Shown here one piece after another: positions 44,894 through 54,251 of a stretch of 64,000 bases of DNA. The notes below the pieces were generated by a model. It was not told where the DNA came from and searched no databases. It saw only the letters and a program-made list of their open reading frames with translations. Numbering within the stretch: position 1 is the first letter of the stretch; every line of letters begins with the position of its first letter. Made by a program: the position numbers and the translations under genes. Source of the stretch: Rhizobium sp. J15 (GTDB lineage Bacteria > Pseudomonadota > Alphaproteobacteria > Rhizobiales > Rhizobiaceae); NCBI RefSeq assembly GCF_002531825.1, contig NZ_NWSX01000015.1:62001-126000 (forward strand), given 5' to 3'.

Positions 44894-44918
44894 AACCGCA
44901 CTTTGGAATCATTGTTCC
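44894..44918 (-). promoter_or_regulatory. EcfG-type promoter (GGAAC-N17-GTT)
   Basis: On minus, GGAAC (44918-44914), 17 bases, GTT (44896-44894). This matches the alphaproteobacterial general stress sigma factor consensus GGAAC-N16/17-cGTT and lies 44 bases before the small secreted-protein start. Confidence 0.6.
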
Positions 44919-45049
44919 GAAATTTCTGAAAAACCTGCACGCGGACCTTGCATGGTTACGCATAAACCTTAACGGCCGAAGCCGCTGGATCACCGCCGCT
45001 GCCTGCCTTAGTGGGATGATGAACGCCAATTCCGCAGCATGAGGCCGCA

Positions 45050-45364
45050 ATGTTCGTTTCCCTGCGCGAGGCCGCAGATCTCTGTCTCCAGATCGCCCTT
45101 GCCATCGCCTTTACCGCAAGCGGCATGGCGATCGCCTCCTGCACCCTGGACGACGAAAAGGCCGGCATATCCGCGCTCGACGTCAGCCGCCCCTCGCTCT
45201 GGACCGCCGTCCCCACACGTGTCGATACGGCCGCCCAGGCCTATTTGCGTGCCGACGCTCCCGCCGAACTAAAACTTGCCGATGGCGGCGATGAACTCTG
45301 TCACGACCGGATCGGCCTGCGTCTCTCCTGCGACTTGATCGCCACCGGCAGCACAGCCTTCTAG
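45050..45364 (+). CDS. Hypothetical exported protein, possible lipoprotein
   Basis: This 104-residue protein starts at ATG 45050 after GAGG. The N-terminal hydrophobic stretch (LCLQIALAIAFTASGMAIASC) ends in IASC, which could be a lipobox with Cys31, though the basic region is short. The mature part has no known motif and two further Cys. It lies alone between the secreted protein and an Lrp regulator. Confidence 0.55.
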   Translation: MFVSLREAADLCLQIALAIAFTASGMAIASCTLDDEKAGISALDVSRPSLWTAVPTRVDTAAQAYLRADAPAELKLADGGDELCHDRIGLRLSCDLIATGSTAF

Positions 45365-45411
45365 GGAGCGTCGACGCTTGGGATTCCCAAGAGTCCACAC
45401 TCTCGAGGCCC

Positions 45412-45897
45412 TCAGCGCGAAGGCCTGGCGGCCGGAGCCTGCACGGGCAGGATGGTCGATGCCTTGATGTCCTTCAATACGAACATCGTATGCATTTCCT
45501 TGATGCCGGGCAGGCGGCGGATCACCGTCATCGCGAATTTGGCATAGCTATCGAGATCGGCCGCAACCACCTGCAGCAGGAAATCGGCCTCGCCGGCAAC
45601 GGAGTAGCAGGCGATGACCGCCTCCAATTCGCCGACCTCCCGCTCGAACCGCTCGGCCTCGTCATGCGAATGCGTGTCGATCTGCACGCGCACGAAGGCG
45701 AGGACGCCGAGGCCGACGGCACGGCGGTCGATGACGGCCTGATAGCCGCGGATGACGCCAGCCTCTTCCAGCCGTTTCACTCTGCGCCAGCAGGGCGAGG
45801 TCGACATTCCCACACGCTCGGCAAGCTCCTGGTTGGTCAGCCGCCCCTCGCTCTGCAGCGCCTTCAATATGCGGATATCTCCCGGCTCGAAATCCAT
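45412..45897 (-). CDS. Lrp/AsnC-family regulator
   Basis: This is a 161-residue protein. The N-terminal helix-turn-helix is NQELAERVGMSTSPCWRRVKRLEEAGVI (split motif), and the RAM domain has AVIACYSVAGEADFLLQVVAADL, followed by a short Pro/Ala-rich tail. It is divergent from a DUF2000 gene, its likely target. Confidence 0.9.
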   Translation of the reverse strand: MDFEPGDIRILKALQSEGRLTNQELAERVGMSTSPCWRRVKRLEEAGVIRGYQAVIDRRAVGLGVLAFVRVQIDTHSHDEAERFEREVGELEAVIACYSVAGEADFLLQVVAADLDSYAKFAMTVIRRLPGIKEMHTMFVLKDIKASTILPVQAPAARPSR

Positions 45898-45901
45898 AAT
45901 C

Positions 45902-45945
45902 GGTAGGTCCTTTCGAATTCTTTCGGTTGCGGGGGAGATCCTACC
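45902..45945. promoter_or_regulatory. Inverted repeat between Lrp regulator and DUF2000 gene
   Basis: GGTAGG (45902-45907) and CCTACC (45940-45945) form a dyad with a 32-base gap, next to the regulator start. It could be a pair of half-sites for the regulator; weak on its own. Confidence 0.3.
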
Positions 45946-46034
45946 AAATTCGGGAGCGAGACAACAGGAATAGGCAGGATATTTCCTCCACGTGGGATAG
46001 ATTGGCGACGCCGAACAAAGATGGAGAATGAGGG

Positions 46035-46448
46035 ATGGAAGACTGGCGTGTCGTGGTGATTGTCGAGCCGGCGCTGCCTGCCGGCGAACTCGCCAATACG
46101 GTTGCGGTGCTGTCGATCGGCCTTGGTGCAGCGGCGCCCGCGCTCGCCGGCGCGCGGCTGGCCGACCAGGCAGGGCGGATATTCCATATCTGCGCCAATA
46201 AGCCGGTCCCGGTGCTGCAGGCGGCGGCTGCGGATCTCAAATCGCTGCTGCTGAAGGCTTTGCCGGCGCCGGAAGGTGCGCTGGTCGTGCCGTTTCCGCG
46301 TTTTGCGCGCGCCTTGCACGTCTATGCCGATTACGAGGCTTCGATGCCGGCACGCGACCTCTCCTCGGAAGTGATCGACGGCGTTGCGCTTGCCGGCCCG
46401 ACGAAATGGATCCGCTCGCTGACGGGCTCGCTGAAGCTGCTTCGTTGA
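46035..46448 (+). CDS. DUF2000-family protein
   Basis: This 137-residue protein starts MEDWRVVVIVEPALPAGELANTVAVLSIGLGA, followed by HICANKPVPVLQAAAADL, and ends IRSLTGSLKLLR: the DUF2000 pattern. The fold is predicted to be like peptidyl-tRNA hydrolase 2. It is divergent from the Lrp regulator. No function is proven. Confidence 0.85.
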   Translation: MEDWRVVVIVEPALPAGELANTVAVLSIGLGAAAPALAGARLADQAGRIFHICANKPVPVLQAAAADLKSLLLKALPAPEGALVVPFPRFARALHVYADYEASMPARDLSSEVIDGVALAGPTKWIRSLTGSLKLLR

Positions 46449-46578
46449 TGCATGTCGCCGGGCGGAGACATGGCGTGTAATTGGTCTCGCCACGCGAAAA
46501 CTTGCAAAAGCCACGGATTTGCCGTTTGATCGAGCGATAGCGACACCCATCCGATGCTCTTCCCAAAAGGATCCGCCT

Positions 46579-47256
46579 TTGTCCCTGCCGATGCCCCGCG
46601 GCTTCGAGAAGCCTTATGCCGCCTTCCTGTTCGATATGGACGGCACCATCCTCAACTCGATCCATGCGGCTGAACGCGCGTGGAGCGACTGGGCACGGCG
46701 TCATGGCCTGGATGTCGCTGAATTCCTGCCGAAGATGCACGGGTCGCGCGGCATCGATACGATTACTCGGCTGAACCTGCCCGGCGTCGATCCCGAACAT
46801 GAAGCAACATTGGTGACCGAGGCTGAGATCGCCGATGTCAGCGATGTCGTTCCCATTCCAGGTGCCGCGGCATTCCTGAGTTCGCTGCCGCCGGACCGCT
46901 GGGCGATCGTCACCTCCTCACCCCTGCGCCTGGCGCACCGGCGGCTGGAGGCGGCAGGTCTGCCGCGGCCGAAATTCATGGTGACGGCGGAGGACGTCAA
47001 GGTCGGAAAACCCGATCCGCAATGTTATATTCTCGGCGCCGAACGTCTCGGCGTCAGCCCGCGGGATTGCCTGGTGTTCGAGGATGTCGCAGCCGGCATC
47101 CTCGCCGGCGAGGCGGCCGGCGCCGACGTCATGGTCGTCACGGCAACCCATCACCAGAAGATGGAGACGCCGCATTCGACCTTCGCATCCTATGACGAGA
47201 TCTCGATCCGCATCTCAGGCGACCGTGGAATGCTGATCGTCCCAAACGCGGCCTGA
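46579..47256 (+). CDS. HAD-family sugar- or polyol-phosphatase
   Basis: This 225-residue protein starts at TTG 46579, which has AGGA seven bases upstream; ATG 46591 lacks a ribosome site and a frame to 46519 is less likely. The HAD motifs are AAFLFDMDGTILNS (motif I), IVTSSPLR (II), KVGKPDPQ (III) and CLVFEDVAAGI (IV). The cap and order match glycerol-3-phosphate / 2-deoxyglucose-6-phosphate phosphatases. It converges on nasA. Confidence 0.85.
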   Translation: MSLPMPRGFEKPYAAFLFDMDGTILNSIHAAERAWSDWARRHGLDVAEFLPKMHGSRGIDTITRLNLPGVDPEHEATLVTEAEIADVSDVVPIPGAAAFLSSLPPDRWAIVTSSPLRLAHRRLEAAGLPRPKFMVTAEDVKVGKPDPQCYILGAERLGVSPRDCLVFEDVAAGILAGEAAGADVMVVTATHHQKMETPHSTFASYDEISIRISGDRGMLIVPNAA

Positions 47257-47269
47257 GCCGAGCGTCGCA

Positions 47270-49927
47270 TCACTCCGCAGCTGCGGCAAGACAGCGGTCG
47301 ATGATCCTGCCGATTTCGCTGCGGCAGGAGCCGCAATTGGTTCCGGCGCTCGTTTCCTTGCCGACTGCCTCGACGCTGTGGCATCCGCCGCGCACGGCAG
47401 CTGCGATCTGATTGACCCCGACGCTGAAGCACGAGCAGACGGTCGCACCCGGATCCGGCCTGCCGGCTCCGGGGCGGCCTGCGACGAGCGCAAAGCGTTT
47501 CCTCAAATCGCTATGCGAGGCGGTGAGCTGCGAGATCGCCCAATTGCGCGCCACGGCGACCGGTTCGCGGGCCAGGAAAAGCGCGGCAAGCAGGGTCTCG
47601 CCGTCGAAGAAAGCAAGCCTGAGGTCGCCCGATTGCCGGTCGGCATAACCGAGCGGTTCGATGTCATCAGGAATGGCGAAAACCGCGCGGCACCAGGCCA
47701 CCCAGTCGTCGACGGGTTCACCGAACGCAAGTTCCAGCCTCCAGCCGCCGACAGCCTTCGCCACGGCCCAATAGCCTGCATCCGGCGTGGCGGGTTTTAC
47801 GGCCGAGACGGCGAAACCGTAATGGCTGGCGCGGAAGGGGCGAACGGCGACGGCGACGTTCTTTGACGCCGGCTGACCGGAAAAGGGGTCGGTGATCGGC
47901 GCGACAAGCGCGTCGATCCGTGCTTTTGCCGCGAACTGGTCGTTCCAGTGCATCGGCGCGAAGATGCCGCCGCGCGCCTGCCGATCGGTCACCAGGGCGC
48001 GGACGATGGCCTTGCCATGGGGGCTCTCGATCTCCACCAGACCGGCGCTCGATATGCCGGTCTCCATCGCATCGCGCGGATGGATTTCTGCGAAAGGCTC
48101 GGCGATATGGGCCGAAAGCCGCGCGCTCTTTCCCGTCCGCGTCATCGTATGCCACTGGTCGCGAATGCGCCCCGTGTTCATCGTGAAGGGGAAATCGGCA
48201 TTGGTGCGATCCGTTGCGGGCGGTTTGACCGCGACGAAACGCGCCTTGCGGTCGGCATGGTAGAAGCCGCCTTCGGCGAAGAAACGGGTGACGCCGGGTT
48301 CTGCCCCTGCCGCCTGCGGCCACTGGAAAGGTGACAGCGCATCATAGGCGCCGCCGGCAATATCGGCGCGGGCGCCGATATCGAAATCGCGGCTGCCGTC
48401 ATTTTCGAAGGCGGAAAGGGCGGCATGTTCCGCGAAGATCTCGACCGGCGCATCGAAGCCGAAGGCGGCGTCAAAGCCCATGCGACGGGCGACTTCCGCA
48501 AGCTGCCACCAGTCGGCCTTCGCCTCGCCCGGTGTGTCGAGGAAAGGCCGCTGCCTTGAAATGCGCCGTTCGGAATTGGTGACGGTGCCGTTTTTCTCGC
48601 CCCAGCCGAGTGAAGGCAGAAGCACATGCGCGTGCCGGCTCGTATCCGTCTCTTTCAGTATGTCGGAGACGACGACGAAGGGACAGGCGGCGATCGCGCT
48701 TTCGACGCTGTCGGCATCCGGCATCGAGACAACGGGATTGGTGGCCATGATCCAGAGCGCCTTGATGCGGCCGTCGGCCACTGCACGGAACATGTCGACC
48801 GCCTTCAGGCCGGGATTGGCGGCGATAACCGGCGATTTCCAGAAACGCTGCACGCGGTCCCGATCATCGGGATTCTCGATCGCCATATGGGCGGCAAGCA
48901 TGTTGGCGAGACCGCCGACCTCACGCCCGCCCATGGCATTCGGCTGGCCGGTCAGCGAGAACGGCCCCATGCCGGGACGGCCGATGCGGCCGGTCGCCAG
49001 ATGACAGTTGAGGATGGCATTGACCTTGTCGGTGCCGGAGGAGGATTGGTTGACGCCCTGGCTGTAGCAGGTCACGACCTTTTGCGTCGTTTCGAACAGC
49101 CGGAAGAACTCCCTGATCTGCATGGCCGGCAGGCCGGTCCGTTCCAGGAGATCGTTGATATCGATTGCTGCGGCCGCGGCAAAAGCTTCGGCGAAGCCTT
49201 CGGTATGGGCGGCGATATAGTTCTGGTCGATCTCAGGGCTTGTCGCGAGATGGGCAAGCAGCCCCATGAACAGCGCGACGTCGCCGTCCGGGCGGATCGC
49301 CAGATGCAGGTCGGCTATGTCGCAGGTCATCGTCCGGCGCGGATCGATGACGACGATCCGCATGCTCGGCCGCGCCGCTTTTGCCGCGGCAAGCCGCTGG
49401 TAGATGACGGGATGGCACCAGGCGAGGTTGGAGCCGGTCAGCACCACGAGATCGGCGAGTTCGATATCCTCATAGGTCCCGGGCACCGTATCGGCGCCGA
49501 AGGCGCGACGATGCCCCGCGACGGACGAGGACATGCAGAGCCTCGAATTGGTGTCGATATTGGCCGAGCCGATGAAGCCCTTCATCAGCTTGTTGGCGAC
49601 GTAATAGTCTTCGGTCAGCAACTGGCCGGAAACGTAGAAGGCAACCGAATCCGGCCCGTGTTCGGCGATCGTTTCGGAGAACCGATTTGCAACGAGGTCA
49701 AGCGCCTCGTCCCAACCGCTCCGCTCACCCGCGATCTCGGGATAGAGAAGCCGGCCGTCGAGATCGATGGTTTCGGCCAGTGCCGAGCCCTTCGAGCAGA
49801 GCCGGCCGAAATTCGACGGATGCTCGGGATCGCCTTTGACGCTAACCGCGCCGGCCTCGTCGATCGTGGCAATCACGCCGCAGCCGACGCCGCAATAGGG
49901 ACAGGTGGTCTTGACCTCGGCCGTCAT
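47270..49927 (-). CDS. nasA: Assimilatory nitrate reductase, catalytic subunit
   Basis: This 885-residue molybdenum enzyme reduces nitrate to nitrite in the cytoplasm. The N-terminal 4Fe-4S site is TTCPYCGVGCGV with LCSKGSAL; there is a Mo-bis-MGD domain (LTGSNLAWCHPV; MGPFSLTGQPNAMGGREVG) and the usual C-terminal cofactor domain (FTMNTGRIRDQWHTMTRTGK, in parts). The last 60 residues are a BFD-type 2Fe-2S domain (VCSCFSVGVNQI, NCGSCRSEIG) for electron entry. It directly follows nirD (TAG-ATG). Confidence 0.95.
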   Translation of the reverse strand: MTAEVKTTCPYCGVGCGVIATIDEAGAVSVKGDPEHPSNFGRLCSKGSALAETIDLDGRLLYPEIAGERSGWDEALDLVANRFSETIAEHGPDSVAFYVSGQLLTEDYYVANKLMKGFIGSANIDTNSRLCMSSSVAGHRRAFGADTVPGTYEDIELADLVVLTGSNLAWCHPVIYQRLAAAKAARPSMRIVVIDPRRTMTCDIADLHLAIRPDGDVALFMGLLAHLATSPEIDQNYIAAHTEGFAEAFAAAAAIDINDLLERTGLPAMQIREFFRLFETTQKVVTCYSQGVNQSSSGTDKVNAILNCHLATGRIGRPGMGPFSLTGQPNAMGGREVGGLANMLAAHMAIENPDDRDRVQRFWKSPVIAANPGLKAVDMFRAVADGRIKALWIMATNPVVSMPDADSVESAIAACPFVVVSDILKETDTSRHAHVLLPSLGWGEKNGTVTNSERRISRQRPFLDTPGEAKADWWQLAEVARRMGFDAAFGFDAPVEIFAEHAALSAFENDGSRDFDIGARADIAGGAYDALSPFQWPQAAGAEPGVTRFFAEGGFYHADRKARFVAVKPPATDRTNADFPFTMNTGRIRDQWHTMTRTGKSARLSAHIAEPFAEIHPRDAMETGISSAGLVEIESPHGKAIVRALVTDRQARGGIFAPMHWNDQFAAKARIDALVAPITDPFSGQPASKNVAVAVRPFRASHYGFAVSAVKPATPDAGYWAVAKAVGGWRLELAFGEPVDDWVAWCRAVFAIPDDIEPLGYADRQSGDLRLAFFDGETLLAALFLAREPVAVARNWAISQLTASHSDLRKRFALVAGRPGAGRPDPGATVCSCFSVGVNQIAAAVRGGCHSVEAVGKETSAGTNCGSCRSEIGRIIDRCLAAAAE

Positions 49928-50257
49928 CTATTCCGCCGCCATCATCAGGCTTTCGAGTGCGATGAAGAGGGCGCCGTCCTCATTGCGGACCGGTATGGTC
50001 CGCACCGCGCCCTCGTCGGCGCCGAGCGCCTTGCCGGTTTCCAGCGAGATCACCCAGTTGTGCAGCGGGCAGGTGACCGCCTTGGCATGCACGATGCCCT
50101 GGGAGAGCGGACCGCCCTTGTGCGGGCAGTGATCCTCGATGGCGAAGACTTCGTTCTCGGCCGTGCGGAAGACGGCGATCTTGCCCTGCGGCGTCTTCAC
50201 GCAGCGCGCGCCGCGCAGCGGGATATCGGAGATGTCACCGATTGCAACCCAATTCAT
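49928..50257 (-). CDS. nirD: Nitrite reductase small subunit
   Basis: This 109-residue Rieske-type protein starts at MNWVAIGDISDIP (ATG 50257): AAGGAG is six bases before it but directly against the other ATG at 50263. The 2Fe-2S ligands are intact (CPHKGGPL and CPLHNW). It partners NirB to reduce nitrite to ammonium. Confidence 0.93.
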   Translation of the reverse strand: MNWVAIGDISDIPLRGARCVKTPQGKIAVFRTAENEVFAIEDHCPHKGGPLSQGIVHAKAVTCPLHNWVISLETGKALGADEGAVRTIPVRNEDGALFIALESLMMAAE

Positions 50258-50267
50258 GTCCATCTCC

Positions 50268-52718
50268 TTACTCGGCAGCCTGCGGATAGCCGATCGTCGC
50301 CATCGGCTTGAATTCATGCTTGTCCTTGCCGGAGACGCGCTCCGACCAGGGATCGACCTGGGCGAATTTCTGGCTGAAGACGAAGCGCTCGTAATAGGCC
50401 TTGCGCTTTTCGGCATCGTCCATGATCTGGCGGCGGATTTCATCCAGGCCGACGCGCTTGGCCCACTTGTAGATGCGCTCGAGATAGCGGGCCTGCTCGC
50501 GATACATCTGCGTCAGCGCCACGATATGCTCCAGCGCCTCGTCCTCGGTCTTCACGAGGCCGAGCACCTCCGTGCCCTTGATGTCGAGACCGGCGGCACC
50601 GGCGAAATGGATCTCGAAACCGGAATCGACGCAGATCACGCCGATATCCTTGCAGGTCGCCTCGGCGCAGTTTCGCGGACAGCCGGAGACCGCCATCTTG
50701 AGCTTCGCCGGCGTCCAGGAGCCCCACATGAATTTCTCGATGCGGATGCCGAGACCGGTGGAATCCTGGGTGCCGAAGCGGCACCAGTCGGAACCGACGC
50801 AGGTCTTCACCGTGCGCAGGCCCTTGGCATAGGCCTGGCCCGAGATGAAGCCGGCCTTGCCGAGATCGGCCCAGACGGCAGGCAGGTCTTCCTTCTCGAT
50901 GCCGAGCAGGTCGATGCGCTGGCCGCCCGTCACCTTGACCATCGGGATCTCGAACTTGTCGACGACATCGGCGATGGCGCGCAGTTCCTGCGAGCTCGTG
51001 ACCCCGCCCCACATGCGCGGAACGACGGAATAGGTGCCGTCCTTCTGGATGTTGGCGTGGACGCGCTCATTGATGAAGCGCGACTGATAGTCGTCAGCAT
51101 ATTCGTCCGGCCAATCGCAGACGAGATAGTAGTTGAGGGCCGGCCGGCATTTGGCGCAGCCGCAGGAGGTCTTCCATTCCAGCTCCTGCATGACGGCCGG
51201 AATGGTCTTCAGGCCCTTGGCCTTGATCAGGCGGCGGACGTCGTCATGACCAAGCTCGGTGCAGGTGCACATCGGCTGGACGGCAGCCGGGTTGTAGCTG
51301 TCGCCGAGCGTCAGCGTCATCAGCTGTTCGACGAGGCCGGTGCAGGAACCGCAGGAGGCGGATGCCTTGGTATGGGCGCGCACGTCGTCGAGCGACGTCA
51401 ATCCCTTGCTGGTGATGGTCGACGTGATCTTGCCCTTGCAGACGCCGTTGCAGCCACAGATCTCCGCGTCATCCGGCAAGGCTGCAACGGCCGCCATAGG
51501 GTCCAGCGGCGACCCTCCCTGATAGGCTTGTCCGAAGATGAGCGTCTCGCGCATCTCGGAAATATCGGTCGCTTTCTTCTTCAGGTCGTTGAACCAGGCG
51601 CCATCGGCGGTCTCGCCGTAAAGCACGGTGCCGATGATCTTGTTGTCCTTCAGCACCAGGCGCTTATAGACGCCGGCCGAAGCATCGCGCAGCACGATTT
51701 CCTCACGGTCGTCGCCATCGGCGAAATCACCGAGCGAATAAAGCTCGATGCCGGTGACCTTCAGCTTGGTCGGCGTGTCCGCATGCACGAAAGCGGGCGA
51801 ACGGTCGTCCGAGAGATGGGCGGCGGCGATGCGGGCCATTTCGTAAAGCGGCGCGACGAGGCCATAAACCATGCCGCCGACTTCGGCGCATTCGCCGAGC
51901 GCAAAAATATCGCCGTCCGAGGTCTGCATGCCTGAATCGACGACGATGCCGCGATTGACGGCAAGGCCGGCATCACGGGCAAGACCGATATTCGGGCGGA
52001 TGCCGACTGCCATGACGACGAGGGTTGCCGGGATGATGCGGCCGTCGTCGAGTTCGATGCCCTCGACCTTGCCGTTGCCGACGATCGCCTTGGTATTGGC
52101 CTTGCAGATGACCTTGATGCCGCGCTCTTCGACTGCTTTCTGCAGCAGATAGCCGGCTGCCGGATCGAGCTGGCGCTCCATCAGGGTCGGCATGACGTGC
52201 AGCACGGTGACGTCCATGCCGCGCTGGGCAAGGCCGGCCGCCGCTTCGAGGCCGAGCAGGCCGCCGCCGATGACGACGGCCTTTTCGCGCGACTGGGCGG
52301 CAAGCAGCATGGCCTGCACGTCGTCGAGATCGCGATAGGTGATGACGCCGGGCAGATCCTTGCCCGGGACGGGGATGATGAAGGGCACGGAACCGGTGGC
52401 GATCACCAGCTTGTCGTAGCTTTCGGTGACGCCATGGTCGGAGGTGACGGTCTTGGCGTCACGGTCGATGTTGACGATCTTGTGGCCCTTGTAGAGCGTG
52501 ATGCCGTGTTTGATATACCAGCCGTCACCATGAATGATGATCTGCTCGTAGTCCTTTTCTCCCGAAAGGACCGGCGACAGCATGATGCGGTCGTAATTGA
52601 CGCGCGGCTCGGCATTGAAGATCGTGACTTCGTAGCGTCCGGGCGACTGCTCCAAGAGGTGCTCCAGCATGCGCCCAGGCGCCATGCCATTGCCGATGAT
52701 GACGAGTTTTTCGGTCAT
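50268..52718 (-). CDS. nirB: Nitrite reductase (NADH) large subunit
   Basis: This 816-residue protein has an N-terminal FAD/NADH domain (LVIIGNGMAPGRMLEHLLE; AVVIGGGLLGLEAAAGLAQ), one or two BFD 2Fe-2S regions (CGCNGVCKG, SCGSCTG; CGCAKCRPAL), and a C-terminal sirohaem/4Fe-4S domain (TCVGSDWCRFGTQDS; SGCPRNCAEATC). It takes electrons from NADH to reduce nitrite by six electrons. It lies 19 bases after the transporter and 10 before nirD. Confidence 0.96.
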   Translation of the reverse strand: MTEKLVIIGNGMAPGRMLEHLLEQSPGRYEVTIFNAEPRVNYDRIMLSPVLSGEKDYEQIIIHGDGWYIKHGITLYKGHKIVNIDRDAKTVTSDHGVTESYDKLVIATGSVPFIIPVPGKDLPGVITYRDLDDVQAMLLAAQSREKAVVIGGGLLGLEAAAGLAQRGMDVTVLHVMPTLMERQLDPAAGYLLQKAVEERGIKVICKANTKAIVGNGKVEGIELDDGRIIPATLVVMAVGIRPNIGLARDAGLAVNRGIVVDSGMQTSDGDIFALGECAEVGGMVYGLVAPLYEMARIAAAHLSDDRSPAFVHADTPTKLKVTGIELYSLGDFADGDDREEIVLRDASAGVYKRLVLKDNKIIGTVLYGETADGAWFNDLKKKATDISEMRETLIFGQAYQGGSPLDPMAAVAALPDDAEICGCNGVCKGKITSTITSKGLTSLDDVRAHTKASASCGSCTGLVEQLMTLTLGDSYNPAAVQPMCTCTELGHDDVRRLIKAKGLKTIPAVMQELEWKTSCGCAKCRPALNYYLVCDWPDEYADDYQSRFINERVHANIQKDGTYSVVPRMWGGVTSSQELRAIADVVDKFEIPMVKVTGGQRIDLLGIEKEDLPAVWADLGKAGFISGQAYAKGLRTVKTCVGSDWCRFGTQDSTGLGIRIEKFMWGSWTPAKLKMAVSGCPRNCAEATCKDIGVICVDSGFEIHFAGAAGLDIKGTEVLGLVKTEDEALEHIVALTQMYREQARYLERIYKWAKRVGLDEIRRQIMDDAEKRKAYYERFVFSQKFAQVDPWSERVSGKDKHEFKPMATIGYPQAAE

Positions 52719-52737
52719 ACTTCCAGGTCCTTAGAAA

Positions 52738-53979
52738 TTAGGTTGCAGCCACGGGCGCCGAGTGCGCCCGACGCGACATTTGCTTGACGGACAGGTGCAT
52801 CCAGACGAGCGAGATTGCGACGATCGCAAAGAGCAGCAGGAAACAGCTGGACCAGAGGCCGGTCATGTCCTTGAGCAGGCCGAAGGCGATCGGAAGGATG
52901 AAGCCGCCGAGACCGCCCATCATCCCGACGATGCCGCCGACGGCGCCGACGCTTTCGGGATAGTAGGCCGGGATGTGCTTGTAGACGGCGGCCTTGCCGA
53001 GGCTCATGAAGAAGCCAAGCACGAAGATGACGGCGATGAAGAGGACGGGCGTAATTGTCGTCGCCGGCAACGACAGGATGAGGGTGGCCACGGCCGATAC
53101 GGCAAACATCGCATACATGACGCTGCGCGCACCCTTCTTGTCCGACAGCACGCCGCCGAAGGCGCGGAAGACGCTGCCGGGGATCGAGTAGGCGGCGGCG
53201 ATCATGCCGGCGGTTTCCAGGTTGAAGCCGTAGACGCCGACGAGATAGCGGGGCAGCCACAAGGACAGGGCGACGAAGCCGCCGAAGGCGAAGAAATAGT
53301 AGAGCGAGAAGCGCCAGACCTGAACGTTCTGCAGCGGTGCGAATTCCTGGGCGAAGCTTTTGGAGCCGACGCCGCGTTCGCGACGAAGACGGAAAGCCGG
53401 ATCATCCGTGGTGCTGAACCAGAAGACGATTGCCATCAGCACCAGACCGGCGGCCCAGATCTGCGCCACAGCCTGCCACCCCCATGCGATCAGCACGAAG
53501 GGTGCCGCGAATTTGGTCACGGCCGCACCGACATTGCCGGCGCCGAAAATGCCGAGCGCCGTTCCCTGCTTTTCCGCCGAGAAGAAAGGCGAGACATAGG
53601 CGACGCCGACTGCAAAGGAGCCGCCGGCAAGGCCGACGCCGAGGCCGGCGATCAGCATCTGCGGGTAGGTTTGGGCGTAGGAAAGCAGGAAGGTCGCCAC
53701 CGCGGCGGCGAGCATCGTCAGCGTATAGACGAGACGGCCGCCGTAACGCTCTGTCCAGATGCCAAGGACGATGCGAACCAGCGAACCGGTGAGAACCGGC
53801 GTGCCGACCAGCAATCCGAATTCGGCTTCGTTCAAGCCGAGGTCCTGCTTGATGCGGATGCCGATGATCGCGAAGATCGTCCAGACGGCAAAACAGAGGG
53901 TGAAAGCCAAAGTGGAGATCCACAATGCTTTGGCTGGTTCGCCGGCGGACATGGGCTGCGCTTTCTCGATGACAGACAT
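52738..53979 (-). CDS. narK: Nitrate/nitrite transporter (NNP family, MFS)
   Basis: This 413-residue protein from ATG 53979 (GGAGAAGTC upstream) has 12 membrane helices. The nitrate signature of this family is visible: AGLGVGLAGGSFAVGVAYVSPFF (in parts) and SVGAVGGIVGMMGGLGGFILP, plus RIVLGIWTERYGGR. It is the first gene of the nitrate operon, behind the NasT-controlled leader. Confidence 0.93.
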   Translation of the reverse strand: MSVIEKAQPMSAGEPAKALWISTLAFTLCFAVWTIFAIIGIRIKQDLGLNEAEFGLLVGTPVLTGSLVRIVLGIWTERYGGRLVYTLTMLAAAVATFLLSYAQTYPQMLIAGLGVGLAGGSFAVGVAYVSPFFSAEKQGTALGIFGAGNVGAAVTKFAAPFVLIAWGWQAVAQIWAAGLVLMAIVFWFSTTDDPAFRLRRERGVGSKSFAQEFAPLQNVQVWRFSLYYFFAFGGFVALSLWLPRYLVGVYGFNLETAGMIAAAYSIPGSVFRAFGGVLSDKKGARSVMYAMFAVSAVATLILSLPATTITPVLFIAVIFVLGFFMSLGKAAVYKHIPAYYPESVGAVGGIVGMMGGLGGFILPIAFGLLKDMTGLWSSCFLLLFAIVAISLVWMHLSVKQMSRRAHSAPVAAT

Positions 53980-54029
53980 GACTTCTCCGTGGCCCGACAA
54001 GGTCGTGCCGATCCATCGCTATGGGTTAA

Positions 54030-54094
54030 AACAAAAAGCCGCTGGTCAGGACGCGCTTGCACGAGGCGCGCGAAATATCCTGATCAGCGGCTTT
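54030..54094 (-). terminator. Leader terminator of the nitrate operon
   Basis: On minus, the arm at 54094-54078 (AAAGCCGCTGATCAGGA) pairs with 54051-54035 (TCCTGACCAGCGGCTTT) as a 17-bp stem with one wobble or mismatch, with an inner CGCGC hairpin, followed by TTTTTGTTTT. It lies 50 bases before the transporter start, downstream of the ANTAR hairpins, so it is the element that NasT would overcome. Confidence 0.85.
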
Positions 54095-54100
54095 GCTGGT

Positions 54101-54235
54101 GGCGCCCGCCGTTGGACACCGAATCATGGCCTTCCGGCCTATCTGCGACCTGGTTCTTCACGTCGAGGAACCAAGCTCTGTATCTCTCTATGGGCGCCTA
54201 TCGCGGGCCCTTCCTGCGTCGATCGCCGTTGATCG
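54101..54235 (-). promoter_or_regulatory. ANTAR antiterminator RNA, two AACGGC hexaloop hairpins
   Basis: On minus, hairpin P1 (54235-54220) is CGATC-AACGGC-GATCG. Hairpin P2 (54120-54101) is GGTGTCC-AACGGC-GGGCGCC (seven pairs, two of them G-U). Both hexaloops have A at position 1 and G at position 4, as in RNAs bound by ANTAR proteins. P2 ends just before the terminator. The 100-base linker folds into its own hairpins, e.g. TGGTTC with GAACCA. Confidence 0.75.
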
Positions 54236-54251
54236 GTGCATTTATAACGAA

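Noticed and set aside
48626-51935. Two very long plus-strand frames opposite nasA and nirB
   Set aside because: Both mirror the codon pattern of the real genes, whose motifs are certain; no ribosome sites and no domain likeness.
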